37,560 nucleotides of DNA from Chara braunii (GCA_003427395.1 BFEA01000042.1:216986-254545); one strand, 5' to 3'. Positions 1 through 9,184 are shown, numbered from the stretch's first letter. Notes: generated by a model not told the origin, from the letters alone. Made by a program: numbers and translations.

Positions 1-1
1 G

Positions 2-628
2 GGGGAGGAGGAGCATGGGGAGGAGCAGCAGCTGGATGAGCAGCAGGTGGAGGAGCGGCAGGTGGAGGAGCAGCAGGTGGAGGAGCAGCAGGTGGAGGAG
101 CGGGGGGAGGGTGTGCAGCAGGGAGAGGAGCGGCGGGTGGAGGAGTACTTGAAGGAGCAGCAGGTGGAGGAGCAGCCGGTGGAGGAGCAGCAGGGGAAGG
201 AGCAGCAGGTGGGGGAGCAACAGGTGGAGGAGCAGGGGGAGGGTGTGCAGCATCGCACTAACATGCGATCGTTCTATGGTGTCAGTCACCAGTCGCCTCT
301 AGCCGGGCAACATGGAGCACATCCCGACTGTGTATGGGATCCCCTCGCCTATCGTGCGCAGCGAGGCAGAGGGAGGTATGCTTCGGGACGTCCGAGAGGA
401 GGCGCTACCGGGGCTGCATGAGGCACAGGGCGAGGGAGGTCCGCTACCGGAGCTGCACGAGGCACAGGACGTGGGAGAGGTTGGCCGCGCAAGGACAAAC
501 AACCCGTTGCAGCACCGACAGCGGAAGAGTCGGATGACGACTCCAAGGAGAGTGCGCCGCTGCACAGGTCGAAGAAGAGGAGGATAGAGGGTGCAGCAGA
601 GGGAGACACACAGACGGAGAGAGATTGA
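2..628 (+). pseudogene. Glu/Gln/Val-repeat, RG-rich ORF with basic tail, partial and interrupted by one TGA
   Basis: A frame open from the left edge runs to a TGA at 626-628, broken only by a TGA at 419-421. The first part is a 15-base minisatellite encoding EEQQV-like pentapeptides. Next comes a short non-repetitive segment (about 262-360), then an Arg/Gly-rich part, an acidic cluster (ESDDDSKE) and a basic patch (RSKKRR) resembling a nuclear localisation signal. The internal stop lies in the first of two similar units: GCT GCA TGA GGC ACA there, GCT GCA CGA GGC ACA in the second. It is therefore best read as a C-to-T change at a CpG in an Arg codon. The family is not recognised. It could be a decayed host gene, the 3' end of a mobile-element ORF, or a live gene with a sequencing error. 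The start lies outside the window. Confidence 0.5.
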
Positions 629-644
629 GAGAGAGGGTGTGTGC

Positions 645-705
<61 letters not shown>
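627..705. repeat. (GT)n / (GA)n microsatellite
   Basis: A GA run, a GT run and a long GA run follow one another directly after the stop of the interrupted ORF. No coding potential is claimed here. Confidence 0.95.
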
Positions 706-708
<3 letters not shown>

Positions 709-837
709 CCCATTACCTTTCTCGACGTTGTGGACCACACACCTTGCTGCTTGTTTTCACCTGAAGCCCTGAAAACGGTGAAAAGTTGCTTTCGCATTCG
801 GTTTTGTTTGTGTGCTTCCTTGTCCTGCACTCCTCCT

Positions 838-890
838 ATGTGTGTGTGTGTGTGTGTCTATGTGTGTGTGTGTGTGTGTGTGTGTGAGTG
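838..890. repeat. (TG)n microsatellite
   Basis: Two TG runs are separated by a single CTA interruption. Confidence 0.95.
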
Positions 891-929
891 CAGCGAGTGT
901 GTGAACGCAGCAACTGTATGTGTTGTGCT

Positions 930-1560
930 AGTGTGTGATAGACTGTCTGTCACAGTCTGTCACAGTCTGGTGAACACTCTGTCACGATCTGGTGGGCAGC
1001 AAACACAAACTATTACACAGTCTGTCAGGCAGGGCCCACCAGACTGTGTCGGACTGTCCACCAGACTGTGACAGACTGTGAGTGTGAGAGTGTGAGTGTG
1101 TTCCAGACCGTGAATGTGAGTGTGTGAGAGACAGTGACAGACTGTGATTGTGAGTGTGTGAGTGTGTGCCAGACTGTGAATGTGTGTGTGTGACAGACAG
1201 TGACAGACTGTGAGTGTGAGTGTGTGACTGTGTGAGTGTGCGACTGTATGACTGTGAGACTGTGACAGACTGTGTGTGTGATAGTGTGAGTGTGTGAGTG
1301 TGTGAGTGTGAGTGTTTGAGTGTCTGAATGTGTGACAGAGTGTGTGAGTGTGCGAGAGAGTGAGTGTGTGAGTGTGCGAGAGAGTGAGTGTGTGAGTGTG
1401 CGAGAGAGTGAGTGTGTGAGTGTGTGAGTGTGTGACAGACTGCCCACCAGACTGTGACAGACAGTGACAGACTGTGAGTGTGTGACTGTGTGAGTCCAAC
1501 GACTGTATGTATGTGTGTTAGTGCGTGTGTGTGTGTGTGTGAGTGCAGCAAGTGTATATA
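930..1560. repeat. GT-rich minisatellite with CAGACTGTGACAGA and GAGTGTGT words
   Basis: Short degenerate units (GTGTGAGTGTGTGAG, CGAGAGAGTGAGTGTGTGAG, CAGACTGTGACAGA) alternate over about 630 bases. A 25-base unit with GTGCGAGAGAGTGAG is repeated in tandem near 1345-1420. The strand bias, with almost no C in GAGTGTGT stretches, opens long Ser/His/Thr-rich frames on the minus strand. These are composition artefacts. Confidence 0.9.
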
Positions 1561-1609
1561 TGTCTGTGTGTGTTATTGCATTAAGCGTAGGTGTGTGTGT
1601 TACTGTGTG

Positions 1610-2050
1610 ACAGAGTCTGTCACAGTCTGTGTCAAATGGTGACAGACAGTCTGTCACAATCTGGTGGGCAGCAAACACAAACTGTAACAGAGGCTGGCCC
1701 CCACCAGTTTGTGTGTTCCAATGAACCAACAGACTGTCTGTCACAGTCTGTGTGTGCTGCCCAAAAGACTGGCTGTGACAGACTGTGACGGACAGTCTGT
1801 CACATGTGTCTTGCTGGTGGGGGGCAGCACATACAAACTGTGACAGACAGTCGGTGGTGGGGGGGGGAAGGGGTGTTGGGGGGGAGNGGGGNGNTGGGGT
1901 GATGGGGTGGATCTGGTGGGGGGCAAAGTTTGTGTGCTGCCCAATACCTTGAATGTGACAGACTGTGACGGGCAGTCTGTCACACGTGAGTGGCTGGTAG
2001 GGGACAGCACACACAGACTGTCACATACAGTCTGTCCGAGGGGGGGAAGG
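1610..2050. repeat. CAGACTGT-type satellite with about 183-bp period
   Basis: Two adjacent units start at about 1753 and 1936 and share the order TGTGCTGCCCAA, TGTGACAGACTGTGACGG, CAGTCTGTCACA, a GGGGCAGCACA-like segment and a G-rich end. A less regular unit precedes them (1610-1750). The core is palindromic because CAGACTGT faces ACAGTCTG. Ambiguous bases occur in the G-rich part (1887-1894). Confidence 0.8.
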
Positions 2051-2098
2051 GGGCCGGGGGGCGGGGAGGTGTAATGAGAGCCCCCACTTCGCAGACAC

Positions 2099-2160
2099 CG
2101 GGGAAGGGAGTAGGGGGTCGGGGGAGGGGGGGGTCGGGGGAGGGGGGGGTCGGGGGTCAG
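2099..2160 (+). repeat. G-run tandem (GGGGGTCGGGGGA), potential G-quadruplex
   Basis: At least five runs of five or more G, separated by one to three bases, lie on the plus strand. This satisfies a simple G-quadruplex pattern. No gene lies close enough to assign a role. Confidence 0.6.
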
Positions 2161-2185
2161 GGACACCACCCATGCCCCCCCTGAC

Positions 2186-2295
2186 CTATATATATATATA
2201 TTAAAAAAAAAAAAAAAAAAGTTCGCGTTCGCTGATTTTCGGAGCCCGTTCGTGTTCGTTCGCGTTCGGGCGAATGTGTTCGCGAACGCGAACGG
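2186..2295. repeat. (TA)n, poly-A and TTCGCG foldback
   Basis: A TA run and an A18 tract precede a segment rich in TTCGCG/GTTCG words. GTTCGCGTTCGC at about 2221 faces GCGAACGCGAAC at about 2282, forming an inverted repeat with roughly 50 bases between arms. It may be a small foldback element. The sequence to about 2505 shows nothing else recognisable. Confidence 0.55.
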
Positions 2296-2505
2296 GGTGC
2301 TACACAGGAAAAAAGAACGAAACCTCTTCTGCAGGCACGAACAAACACACACAATAATAATAGAATAGTGACAAGCAATGGCCAAGTTGCTCTTGCAAGG
2401 TTCGTGTGAGTAAAGTGGGGACCACTTTTCTCTCTCAGGGGTGGGTATCGCTAACTCAGGACGATGTGGTGAGTCCTGATCCATCAATCAAATGCATTCG
2501 GAAGA

Positions 2506-2635
2506 CTTGTCTGTCCAGATTCAAGGTCCTGATGAGTCGGTGAAAGTCCTACAAAACAGTCTCAGACTGGCACAATCATGCTTTTTTTAAAATGTGTAGC
2601 GAATACGACAAAACACACACACACACACACACAGA
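2506..2635 (+). ncRNA. degenerate hammerhead ribozyme relic with 3' module and (AC)n
   Basis: CTGATGA (2529-2535) is followed by GTCGG, a TGAAAGT loop and CCTAC (2548-2552). Compared with the intact copy at 30466-30523, one stem II pair is lost and the GAAA core reads AAAA (2553-2556). A CTGTC at 2511-2515 could be the old stem III arm and cleavage site, but the 14-base segment that should form stem I pairs poorly. The downstream module (2570-2610, ending GTAGCGAATACGAC then (AC)n) also occurs at 35728-35766 and 36213-36268. Loss of the conserved G12 predicts no self-cleavage. Confidence 0.6.
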
Positions 2636-3023
2636 CAAACAAAAGAATCCATTCGATGCCTTTTCTATGATTAAATCTTAAAAAAAAAAAATTTACATGC
2701 CGAAACCTTTTTGGTTTTTGGCGCCCAAACCTTTCCCGGTTGGCGATCAAGGCCTACCTGAAAATGAATCCGGTGCAGATAAAGCGCCAGGTTCACGAAA
2801 AGGCCCAGCGGTAAGAATCCAATCTCAGCCACCAGATTTCTGCATCCGACGGCCTCTGTTGCCCGTGGGGGCTTTTTACCAAGTAGGAAAGGTTTGCGGG
2901 TCTTGGGCTTGCCAAACCGCTCTCGAAACGTGAAAAAGACTCAAATTATTGTAAAATGTGGAGGGTGCATCTGGCCATGTTAACGGATATCCTGAAGCGC
3001 ACATGACAGACAGAAATGTTGGG

Positions 3024-3032
3024 GACGTGTTC

Positions 3033-3068
<36 letters not shown>

Positions 3069-3238
3069 GATGACGGCCTTGAGATATTATCATTGAGCTG
3101 ACCGGCCCCAAACAATTCATTAGTAGTTGGTTTTACTCGTCTACTCGTCAAGTTCCATCATCTAGATTTGAACACAGATCTGTATTTCAACAGTTCATGG
3201 GTGTACTCACTGAGCTAGACTCTTGGGTGACGTGTTCA
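3024..3238 (-). mobile_element. tRNA-derived SINE with 10-bp target-site duplication
   Basis: Read on the minus strand, the element starts with an A-box-like TAGCTCAGTGAGTACACCC and a B-box-like GTTCAAATC, continues through a body ending CAAGGCCGTCATCC, and ends in a poly-A tail (the T run 3035-3064 on the plus strand). GACGTGTTCA occurs at 3024-3033 and again at 3229-3238, immediately outside the tail and the tRNA-like head. That is the expected product of target-primed insertion. Related copies lie at 8815-8997, 9352-9410, 21190-21345 and 26242-26434. Confidence 0.85.
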
Positions 3239-3775
3239 GTTTGGATGTAAATGTTTTCACTTTTAGTGCGGGACCGTTTCCGCTTTTGGACGAACATTTT
3301 ACGTCCTTGCTTTCGGCAAAATACGTCTTAAATGAGCAAACAACTTTTCGGAGCGTTCTTTATTTTTCCTTCTCAAAAAATGGGACTCCGGTACGTCGTA
3401 CCTGACCCACAACATTTCGGCAGTTCCTTCAGCGCGTTGAAAAAAGAAAGGTAAAAAAAGAAGAAGAGTGAAGAAGAAAAAAACCCAGGTTTTTTTATTT
3501 CGTTTGAGCGCCAACTTTTCGGTCGTTCTTTTTCTTTCTTCTTTTCCGCCCCCTCCTCCAATACTGTTTTGAATTCTTCAGCTTAGAAAAAAGATCATCA
3601 GTGGACGAAAGCAGAACAGGGATCAAATCAGGAACTGCTGAGGGCACTTTTAAATGGTGGAACCCCCGGCATCATCGGCGGCATGGACCCCCCCGGTCCC
3701 CCCCATCGTAATCGGTAAAAAATTTGAATGGTGGAACGACCTGGTCACAGATCACGATCAAAGACTCAGCACGTG
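3239..3775. other. intergenic, no gene seen
   Basis: AT-rich runs (AAAAAGAAAG, TTCTTTTTCTTTC) and a short C-run (3685-3705) are present. Short frames on both strands look like composition noise. Confidence 0.6.
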
Positions 3776-4405
3776 ACGAATGCATGCAACTTGATGCAAG
3801 GGCTCACGTACGGCTTAAAGACGGAGTACGTGACGCGTGAATGCATGCATGGGGTCTCAAGTGCGGAGTAAAGCAAGTGGCGCCCTGCATGCATCACGTC
3901 AAGCACATGAGCGGTCTAAACAGGTGACCCCATGCATGCATGGTCTCAAGGCCAGTAGTGACGTAACGCACGTGACTTGATGCATGCATGGGTCAAGTCG
4001 GGTGTAAAGCACTTCGACGGTTTGATCCCATGCATACACCACGTCAGGTAGACTGTAAAGCACGTTGACCGCATGCATGCATGCGGTGTTAAAGTACGTG
4101 GCACCCTGCATGCATGACCTCAAGGTCCTCAACGACATGAGTGGTCTAAACACGTGAAACCATTCATTCATGGTCTCAAAAACAGGAGCGACGTAACGCA
4201 CGTGACCCGATGCATGCATCCGTGCATGGGTCAAGTCGGTTATAAAGCACATTGACAGTGCATCGGGTCACGTACTAGGCTGCAAACACTGTAAAGCACG
4301 TTGACCGCTTGCAATCCAAAGCACAGGAACGACGTAATGCATTAACTGCATCCATGCATAGGCCCACGTCGGTTGTAAAGCAGGGGTTTGTGCCCATGCA
4401 TGCAT
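3776..4405. repeat. TGCATGCA / ACGTGAC-rich tandem array, about 230-bp period
   Basis: At least nine TGCATGCA palindromes lie in about 620 bases, interspersed with ACGTAACGCACGTGAC, GTCAAGTCGG, GTAAAGCACGTTGAC and GGTCTCAAG words. A longer unit beginning ACATGAGCGGTCTAAAC at about 3906 is repeated as ACATGAGTGGTCTAAAC at about 4135, giving a period near 230 bases. CATGCA (RY element) and ACGTG (G-box-like) are binding words of plant B3 and bZIP factors. Here they are most simply parts of a decayed tandem repeat. Confidence 0.75.
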
Positions 4406-4836
4406 CATGTCACGTATCTCTTAAATCTCGTTGCCCTCATTCACGTGAAGTGCAGAGCACGTTACCGTATTTGTACTTTCGCACCGCCAGCTTCACGTCA
4501 CGCCCACTGTACTGATGAGGTGAATTCAGACTTGATGTCGACGTCAAAAGTAGGAAGTAAAATAAAACATTTGACCTCAGTCGGAATAAAAGCTGAAGAA
4601 CTACGCGGCCCATGCGGCTGAACGGTGCACCCATGAAAAAAATTGATATGCAGTTTGAGTCCAGATGGAATCAGATGAGTAAAATAATTCAAAATTTAGC
4701 TGGCGCCAGGCCGTTGCATGATATCCTGACGCCATCACCATTTAAGAAAAAAGAAAAAAAAGAAAAGAAAGTTTGGTAGAATGTTTGTATACCTTTCATC
4801 CTCACTTGATTTCCCGAGATGAAAATCGACTATGGG
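4406..4836. other. intergenic, no gene seen
   Basis: Nothing recognisable. A purine tract (about 4743-4772) follows a segment weakly like the 3' end of the SINE body. Confidence 0.5.
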
Positions 4837-4962
4837 TCAATGGGCCTCGCCACATGGCACACGTGTAAAATGGAGAATGTATCTCCTGCTAAAACGTGGA
4901 AGATACACCCGACGTAGCTTTTGTCTTTTCCACATTTAGTGAGTGCTGTGGCGACGCCCTGT
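4837..4962. mobile_element. foldback / MITE-like element
   Basis: GGCCTCGCCACATGGCAC on the left faces GTGCTGTGGCGACGCC on the right, and the imperfect pairing extends inward (GTGTAAAATGGAGA versus TTTCCACATTTAGT), giving arms of about 40 bases. No ORF is inside. This resembles a non-autonomous terminal-inverted-repeat element, but no target duplication was identified. Confidence 0.55.
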
Positions 4963-5302
4963 ATTAGCGTATAGTTGAAACTCGTAGGAAAAGCTACATA
5001 TATAGCCGCAGTAAAAAAATATTAAAAAAAGAATTGTTTTTTTTCTTGTTTTCCTTCTGTCTTTTTTGCCTTCGCGCTCTGATATTTCTGTGACGATATA
5101 TAGACGCAATAGCTAATACTAGCCGGCGGTTTAGCGGTTTTCTAAACAGTATTGTTTAAAAAAATAATTAAAAAATAAAAAAATAAAAAAATTGTTGTTA
5201 TAATTAATCTTTTATAACTTTAAAATTAATATTATATTATATATTATTCACTACATACAAGTATTTCGTGACTTCTGGTCACACTGCCGTGTCCCACTAC
5301 AA
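4963..5302. other. AT-rich intergenic stretch
   Basis: The sequence is A/T dominated, most strongly at 5140-5260, with no gene signal. Confidence 0.6.
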
Positions 5303-5510
5303 TTTTCTCCCGAACATAACGCATATGCGGTGTATTCGAGTTTCGAAAACCTAAAAACAACTCAAAAAAATCGAATAGAACGCAAATGCGTTATATTCGA
5401 AAATAGGGGTTATTCGAATAGAACACGCTGGCCTTGCATTCATATAGAACACACCCTATGCGTTGTATTCGTTTACAACGCATATGCATTTTGTTCCGGG
5501 AAAGAAGGTA
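5303..5510. mobile_element. MITE-like element with GAATAC/GTATTCG content
   Basis: The left end (TTCTCCCGAACATAACGC, ATATGCGGTGTATTCG) is an imperfect inverted repeat of the right end (ACAACGCATATGCATTTTG, TTCCGGGAAAG). GTATTCG / CGAATA words recur inside. The right flank AAGAAGGTAG matches the end of the 107-bp hairpin element at 36956-37062, which suggests a shared family. Confidence 0.6.
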
Positions 5511-5750
5511 GCGGGGGTCTACTTTATGTTTCGTGTTTTCTCCAACGTGGTCACACTACAGTAGGGCCGTGACATTTTCAGATCGGATGGCAAGTAGCCC
5601 CATGCATACCCGAAACCAGAACAAAACCTCGAGAAGTGTGACATGGTTGGGAAGGAGGGAAAGCACACGCGTACTACCCAAGTCCAATCAGTAAACAGGT
5701 GATATGCCTTGTATGCAGCCCGACATGAAAATGACACGACTCAAAAGGTG

Positions 5751-5751
<1 letters not shown>

Positions 5752-5782
<31 letters not shown>

Positions 5783-5786
5783 TGAG

Positions 5787-5857
<71 letters not shown>
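5752..5857. repeat. (GATA)n then (GA)n microsatellite
   Basis: About 13 GATA units interrupted once by TTGA are followed by about 27 GA units. Confidence 0.95.
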
Positions 5858-5859
<2 letters not shown>

Positions 5860-6236
5860 CATGACCCCAGGTCATGTGTTGTTGGGAACATGTCTAAAGA
5901 GGCTGGAACGCAGCTAACTGTGTTGATTCTGTTGAATGTGTGTTCCTTTGTCTATAACTTAGTGTTTGTTTTATGCTTTTGTTCATTTGCTTGTTTTTTT
6001 CCTTGTTTGTTCTTTCTTTGTTGGTTTGCGGGCCGATAAGTATTAATCATGATAGTAGATAGGGACAGTGGGAATCTCGTTAATCTCCCAGCTCCCCTGC
6101 CCTCCACCAAAAAAAAAAAAACGCAGAAAAAAAAACGTATGCTGCGGAGCAGAAAGGGCCTTCAGGTGCAATGTTTGCACCCCGTTCCACCTCCGGTAGG
6201 CCCGTTTGGCGCCAAAAAAATACAAAGGCTTGTTCG

Positions 6237-6341
6237 CCGGGGGCTAGGTCCCACTTACACGAACTAAGAGATATTGACTGTAGATAGTACAGATGAACGG
6301 TCGGAATCACGTAATCCGTGCAAGTGGGACCTTGCCCCAGG
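6237..6341. mobile_element. foldback element, 105 bp
   Basis: CTAGGTCCCACTTACACG near the left end and CGTGCAAGTGGGACCTTG near the right end match in 16 of 18 positions as inverted repeats, flanked by G-run and C-run complements. The loop is about 55 bases. There is no coding content. Confidence 0.65.
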
Positions 6342-6784
6342 GGAGGATCTAGTACGTTTCCCTAATACTGTAAGAACAAAAATTGGATGCGTCAAAAACT
6401 GTCAAAAAGGGAAAAAAAAGAGAAAAAAAAAGGATGCGTCAAAATGGAAGTCTCATCGTGACTCTGATGAAAAAACTTTTCTGTTTTGCTCTTTCCGTGT
6501 GATTTCCTGTTTCGTACGAGCTCTCCTGAGATTACTCCTTCAAAAAGTACGGTAGAGGATCTGCCATTAAGATGTGTACTATGTGAACACCTCGACTTCT
6601 TGGACTGAATCAGGCCGTAGTCACGACCGGATACATGCTGCAAAATTCTTGCAGGTTTGCCCGCTTCATTGAGTGCTAAACGAGATTAACAATTGAAAAT
6701 TACATTACCTATGGAGTGAGGCACTCGACACTGCGTCTTGGAATGAGGCCATTTCACACCATCGGTTTTCAAGACGCATATATC

Positions 6785-6921
6785 CGTAAATAAGGCTAGA
6801 TTCCGTCGCGAATGCCTTCAGTATCAGCCGTCATTCGTTCCCCTTTCCCCTTCTGTCCTTCTCCTTACAATCTCTGCCTATCGCCGTCATGCTTATAGTC
6901 GTAAATAAGGCTAGATTCCGT
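6785..6921 (+). repeat. direct repeat, 115-bp spacing
   Basis: CGTAAATAAGGCTAGATTCC occurs at 6785 and again at 6900, each time followed by GT and preceded by a GCCGTCAT-like word nearby. It is a local duplication without coding signal. Confidence 0.7.
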
Positions 6922-6957
6922 TGAAAACTCTCCCACTCCCACCCTACGTCGCCGTCG

Positions 6958-6958
<1 letters not shown>

Positions 6959-6994
<36 letters not shown>

Positions 6995-7009
6995 CGCCCT
7001 CTCTCGCCG

Positions 7010-7052
<43 letters not shown>

Positions 7053-7094
7053 GCGCGTGCGTAGACATACACACACACACACACACACACACAC
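6959..7094. repeat. (CT)n and (AC)n microsatellites
   Basis: Two CT runs are separated by CGCCGCCCTCTCTCGCCGCC and followed, after a short unique segment, by an AC run (7068-7094). Confidence 0.95.
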
Positions 7095-7349
7095 GGGGGG
7101 CAATAAACGAAACGGACAAGGAGGTGAGGAAAGCAACTCAGACCGTACCTATACTCGTCCCTTTGGGACCTAATCTAGCAGTAATTACGGCCAGGAGCAT
7201 AAGCGGCAGACTGAGTTCGAGTAACCGTCAACTACTGCGCATTTATTCGTTACTGTATCAATATATATTTGTAATGTTAAACGTATACACTCCGATAACT
7301 AGTGGAAATTCAATTTGATTTTTTTTTAAGACGAAGAGGCCCTACTTAT

Positions 7350-7832
7350 GTGGTCTTCAAAAGTGAAGTCGAACGGAACTGCTTTCTCCATGAATGTCTT
7401 TCTCCAAGCTTCGAACAGAAGTTCATCGGTATTGACGAGCACCCCCTCGAAGCCGCAAAGGAAGAGATCGAACTCCCGCAGCGTAAACGAAGGAGTGGCA
7501 GATTGATTAACGCATCCAGTAACGGGACTGGACAGCGCTAGATCTACAGACGCAGATGACCCTGAGAGCAAGAACCCCCCTCCTCCTACTCCCCCCTCTC
7601 CTCCCTCTCCTCCTTCTCCTCCCTCTCCTCCCTCTCCTCCCTCTCCTCCCTCTCCTCCTTCTGCGGGTTTACGTCTACCCTTATCCATCCCCCCAGCTTG
7701 GGCATGATGCACACCTCCACCTCCACCTTCATCTCCACGGCGAGCTCTCGCTTCCACTTGAACCACTTCCGTCTTTGTCCCCATCTCCATCGTCGACAGA
7801 GGAGGAGGAGGAGGAGGAGGACTCGCCGCCAT
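7350..7832 (-). CDS. first exon of a HAD-like protein (divergent paralogue of the 20129-31943 gene)
   Basis: The first ATG (7830-7832) gives MAASPPPPPPP; the plus-strand paralogue starts MAATGG. Residues about 10-110 are low complexity, with a GEG-repeat tract encoded by a GGAGGGCGA-type minisatellite. From about residue 118 the exon matches the paralogue: 22 of 45 positions are identical from the EFDLFL motif to the exon end. Motif I reads CGFEGVLVNTD, where HAD phosphatases have FDxDGxLxDT, so the nucleophile Asp is Gly (about residue 127) and the second Asp is Glu. The exon should end after CAC at 7350, exactly where exon 1 of the paralogue ends, but the next bases are ATAAGT instead of GTAAGT. 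No later exon was found downstream (towards position 1). It may be a pseudogene, or its remaining exons may lie outside the window. Confidence 0.65.
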
Positions 7833-7923
7833 AGCCAAAATAAAACTCCGAACAAAAAAAATGCGCGGGCGTTTTTTTCGTCCACGTCACCAGTCAACAT
7901 CAAAAGCACTTTCTTTTCCTGTG

Positions 7924-7974
7924 TTTTTTTTTTTTTTTTTTTTAATTATTGAACGTTTTTTTAAAATTAAGACA

Positions 7975-8005
<31 letters not shown>

Positions 8006-8028
8006 ATTAAAAAAAAAAAAAAAAAACA

Positions 8029-8082
<54 letters not shown>
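7924..8082. repeat. adjacent long T and A homopolymer tracts
   Basis: T tracts (about 7926-7943 and 7979-8005) are followed by A tracts (8010-8080) with ATTA at the junction, so the block is a near-perfect A/T hairpin. The flanking bases to about 8580 contain no convincing gene; a purine-rich segment lies at 8290-8385 and a poly-A tract at about 8488-8511. Confidence 0.85.
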
Positions 8083-8084
<2 letters not shown>

Positions 8085-8604
8085 AACGTTGAGGAACGAA
8101 TGATGATTTGCAGGTGCGCGCGTCCCCAACAACGACGACGATGATAAAGGAAGTTTCCTGAAAAGGGAAAAAAAGAAAGAAACCAAACACACAGCGGCAG
8201 AATAACACAAATCGAAAAGTTCGAAAACAATAGAAAGTCCTTCGGCGGGCACGAGTTACAAGTTGTCCTTGCGTGACTAGTGTGACTAGCGTGCAGAGAA
8301 GAGGGGAGAGAGAAGACCCAGACGAGAGGACAGGAGATTCATTGAAGAGGAGGGAGAGAAGACGTAGACGAGAGGAGAGGAGGTTAATTAGCACAATGGC
8401 CTATGCACAATTTAAAGGATGGCACGCAGATCGAGAAGTTGTCGGAAGTACCTCAGCCCAATGCCCCCATGTGCCTCAATGGTACATAAAAAAAAAAAAA
8501 AAAAAAAAAAAGAACAGTGGATAAGTGGATCCAAGTTCGCATACCCCTTAATTAAGGGAAAAGCAATAAAACCTCCCTGGGACTGAAAAAAAAAAAAAAA
8601 AAAC

Positions 8605-8697
8605 TTTGTATTCGTCCTTTGGGACATCTGTTAAAATTGGAACGATACACAGAAGATTTGCATGGCCCCTGCGCAAGGATGAAACCTTTGTATTCGT
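8605..8697 (+). pseudogene. 3'-truncated U6 snRNA retropseudogene with 11-bp target-site duplication
   Basis: Positions 8614-8686 match the first two thirds of spliceosomal U6 RNA: GTCC..GGGACATC 5' stem-loop, TTAAAATTGGAACGATACA, and GCATGGCCCCTGCGCAAGG. The 5' stem-loop is of the plant type. The sequence stops after GGATGAAACC, so the rest of the 3' domain and the terminal T run are missing. The ACAGAGA box reads ACACAGA and the AGC triad reads TGC. TTTGTATTCGT lies at both ends (8605-8615 and 8687-8697), the second copy directly after the truncation. This indicates insertion of a partial U6 transcript by a retrotransposon machinery. It is not a functional U6 gene. Confidence 0.85.
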
Positions 8698-8814
8698 TTC
8701 CCCTCCAGAAGGGGAGGGGAAAACCCAGAAGCGAAAACAGAGGATGGTTTTGGAAAAAATGTATCTGTTGAAAATGAGAATGAATCTCTGCTAGAAAATA
8801 AACAGAGATGACGC

Positions 8815-8997
8815 CTTTGTACACCCATGAAATGTTGAAATACAGACCCGGGTTCGAATCCAGACGTGCTATCAGATGAACACACTAAAATACTTCTGAA
8901 CTACGTGGGGCCGGTCAGTTCAATGATGCATTATGATGGTAACTCAATGCCATAACGGTTTCTGTTTTTCAGTTAAAAAAAAGAAAAAACAGACACC
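8815..8997 (+). mobile_element. tRNA-derived SINE copy
   Basis: TACACCCATGAAATGTTG, ATACAGACCCGGGTTCGAATCC (written in two parts: B box GGTTCGAATCC) and a diverged body (GGGGCCGGTCAGTTCAATGA) ending in an A-rich tail match the family seen inverted at 3035-3228 and 26242-26434. The A-box half is degraded. Confidence 0.7.
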
Positions 8998-9184
8998 GCT
9001 GCAATTCTTGTCTTTTGTGCATGTGGTGAGTGGTGGAGCGAGGCGCTACGTCCAGTCCCGAAAGTCCTTGTGCAAGTACGCCCTCAGTCAAAGCCGCGGT
9101 CAACGCTGTTGACAACGAACACCCTCGTGACAGGCGCTCACCGCAAATACTCACAACTAGTGAATCTGTACGTCTAAGAGCTGT

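Noticed and set aside
960-2014. Minus-strand frames up to 329 codons rich in His/Ser/Thr
   Set aside because: They are translations of the GT-rich satellite with almost no sequence complexity.
4513-4530. CTGATGAGG word as a further hammerhead core
   Set aside because: No paired stem II and no GAAA follow. The similar words at 6463, 33515 and 35390 fail for the same reason.
7168-7183. CGTCCCTTTGGGAC as a second U6 5' end
   Set aside because: The match stops after the small hairpin; the next bases have no U6 sequence.
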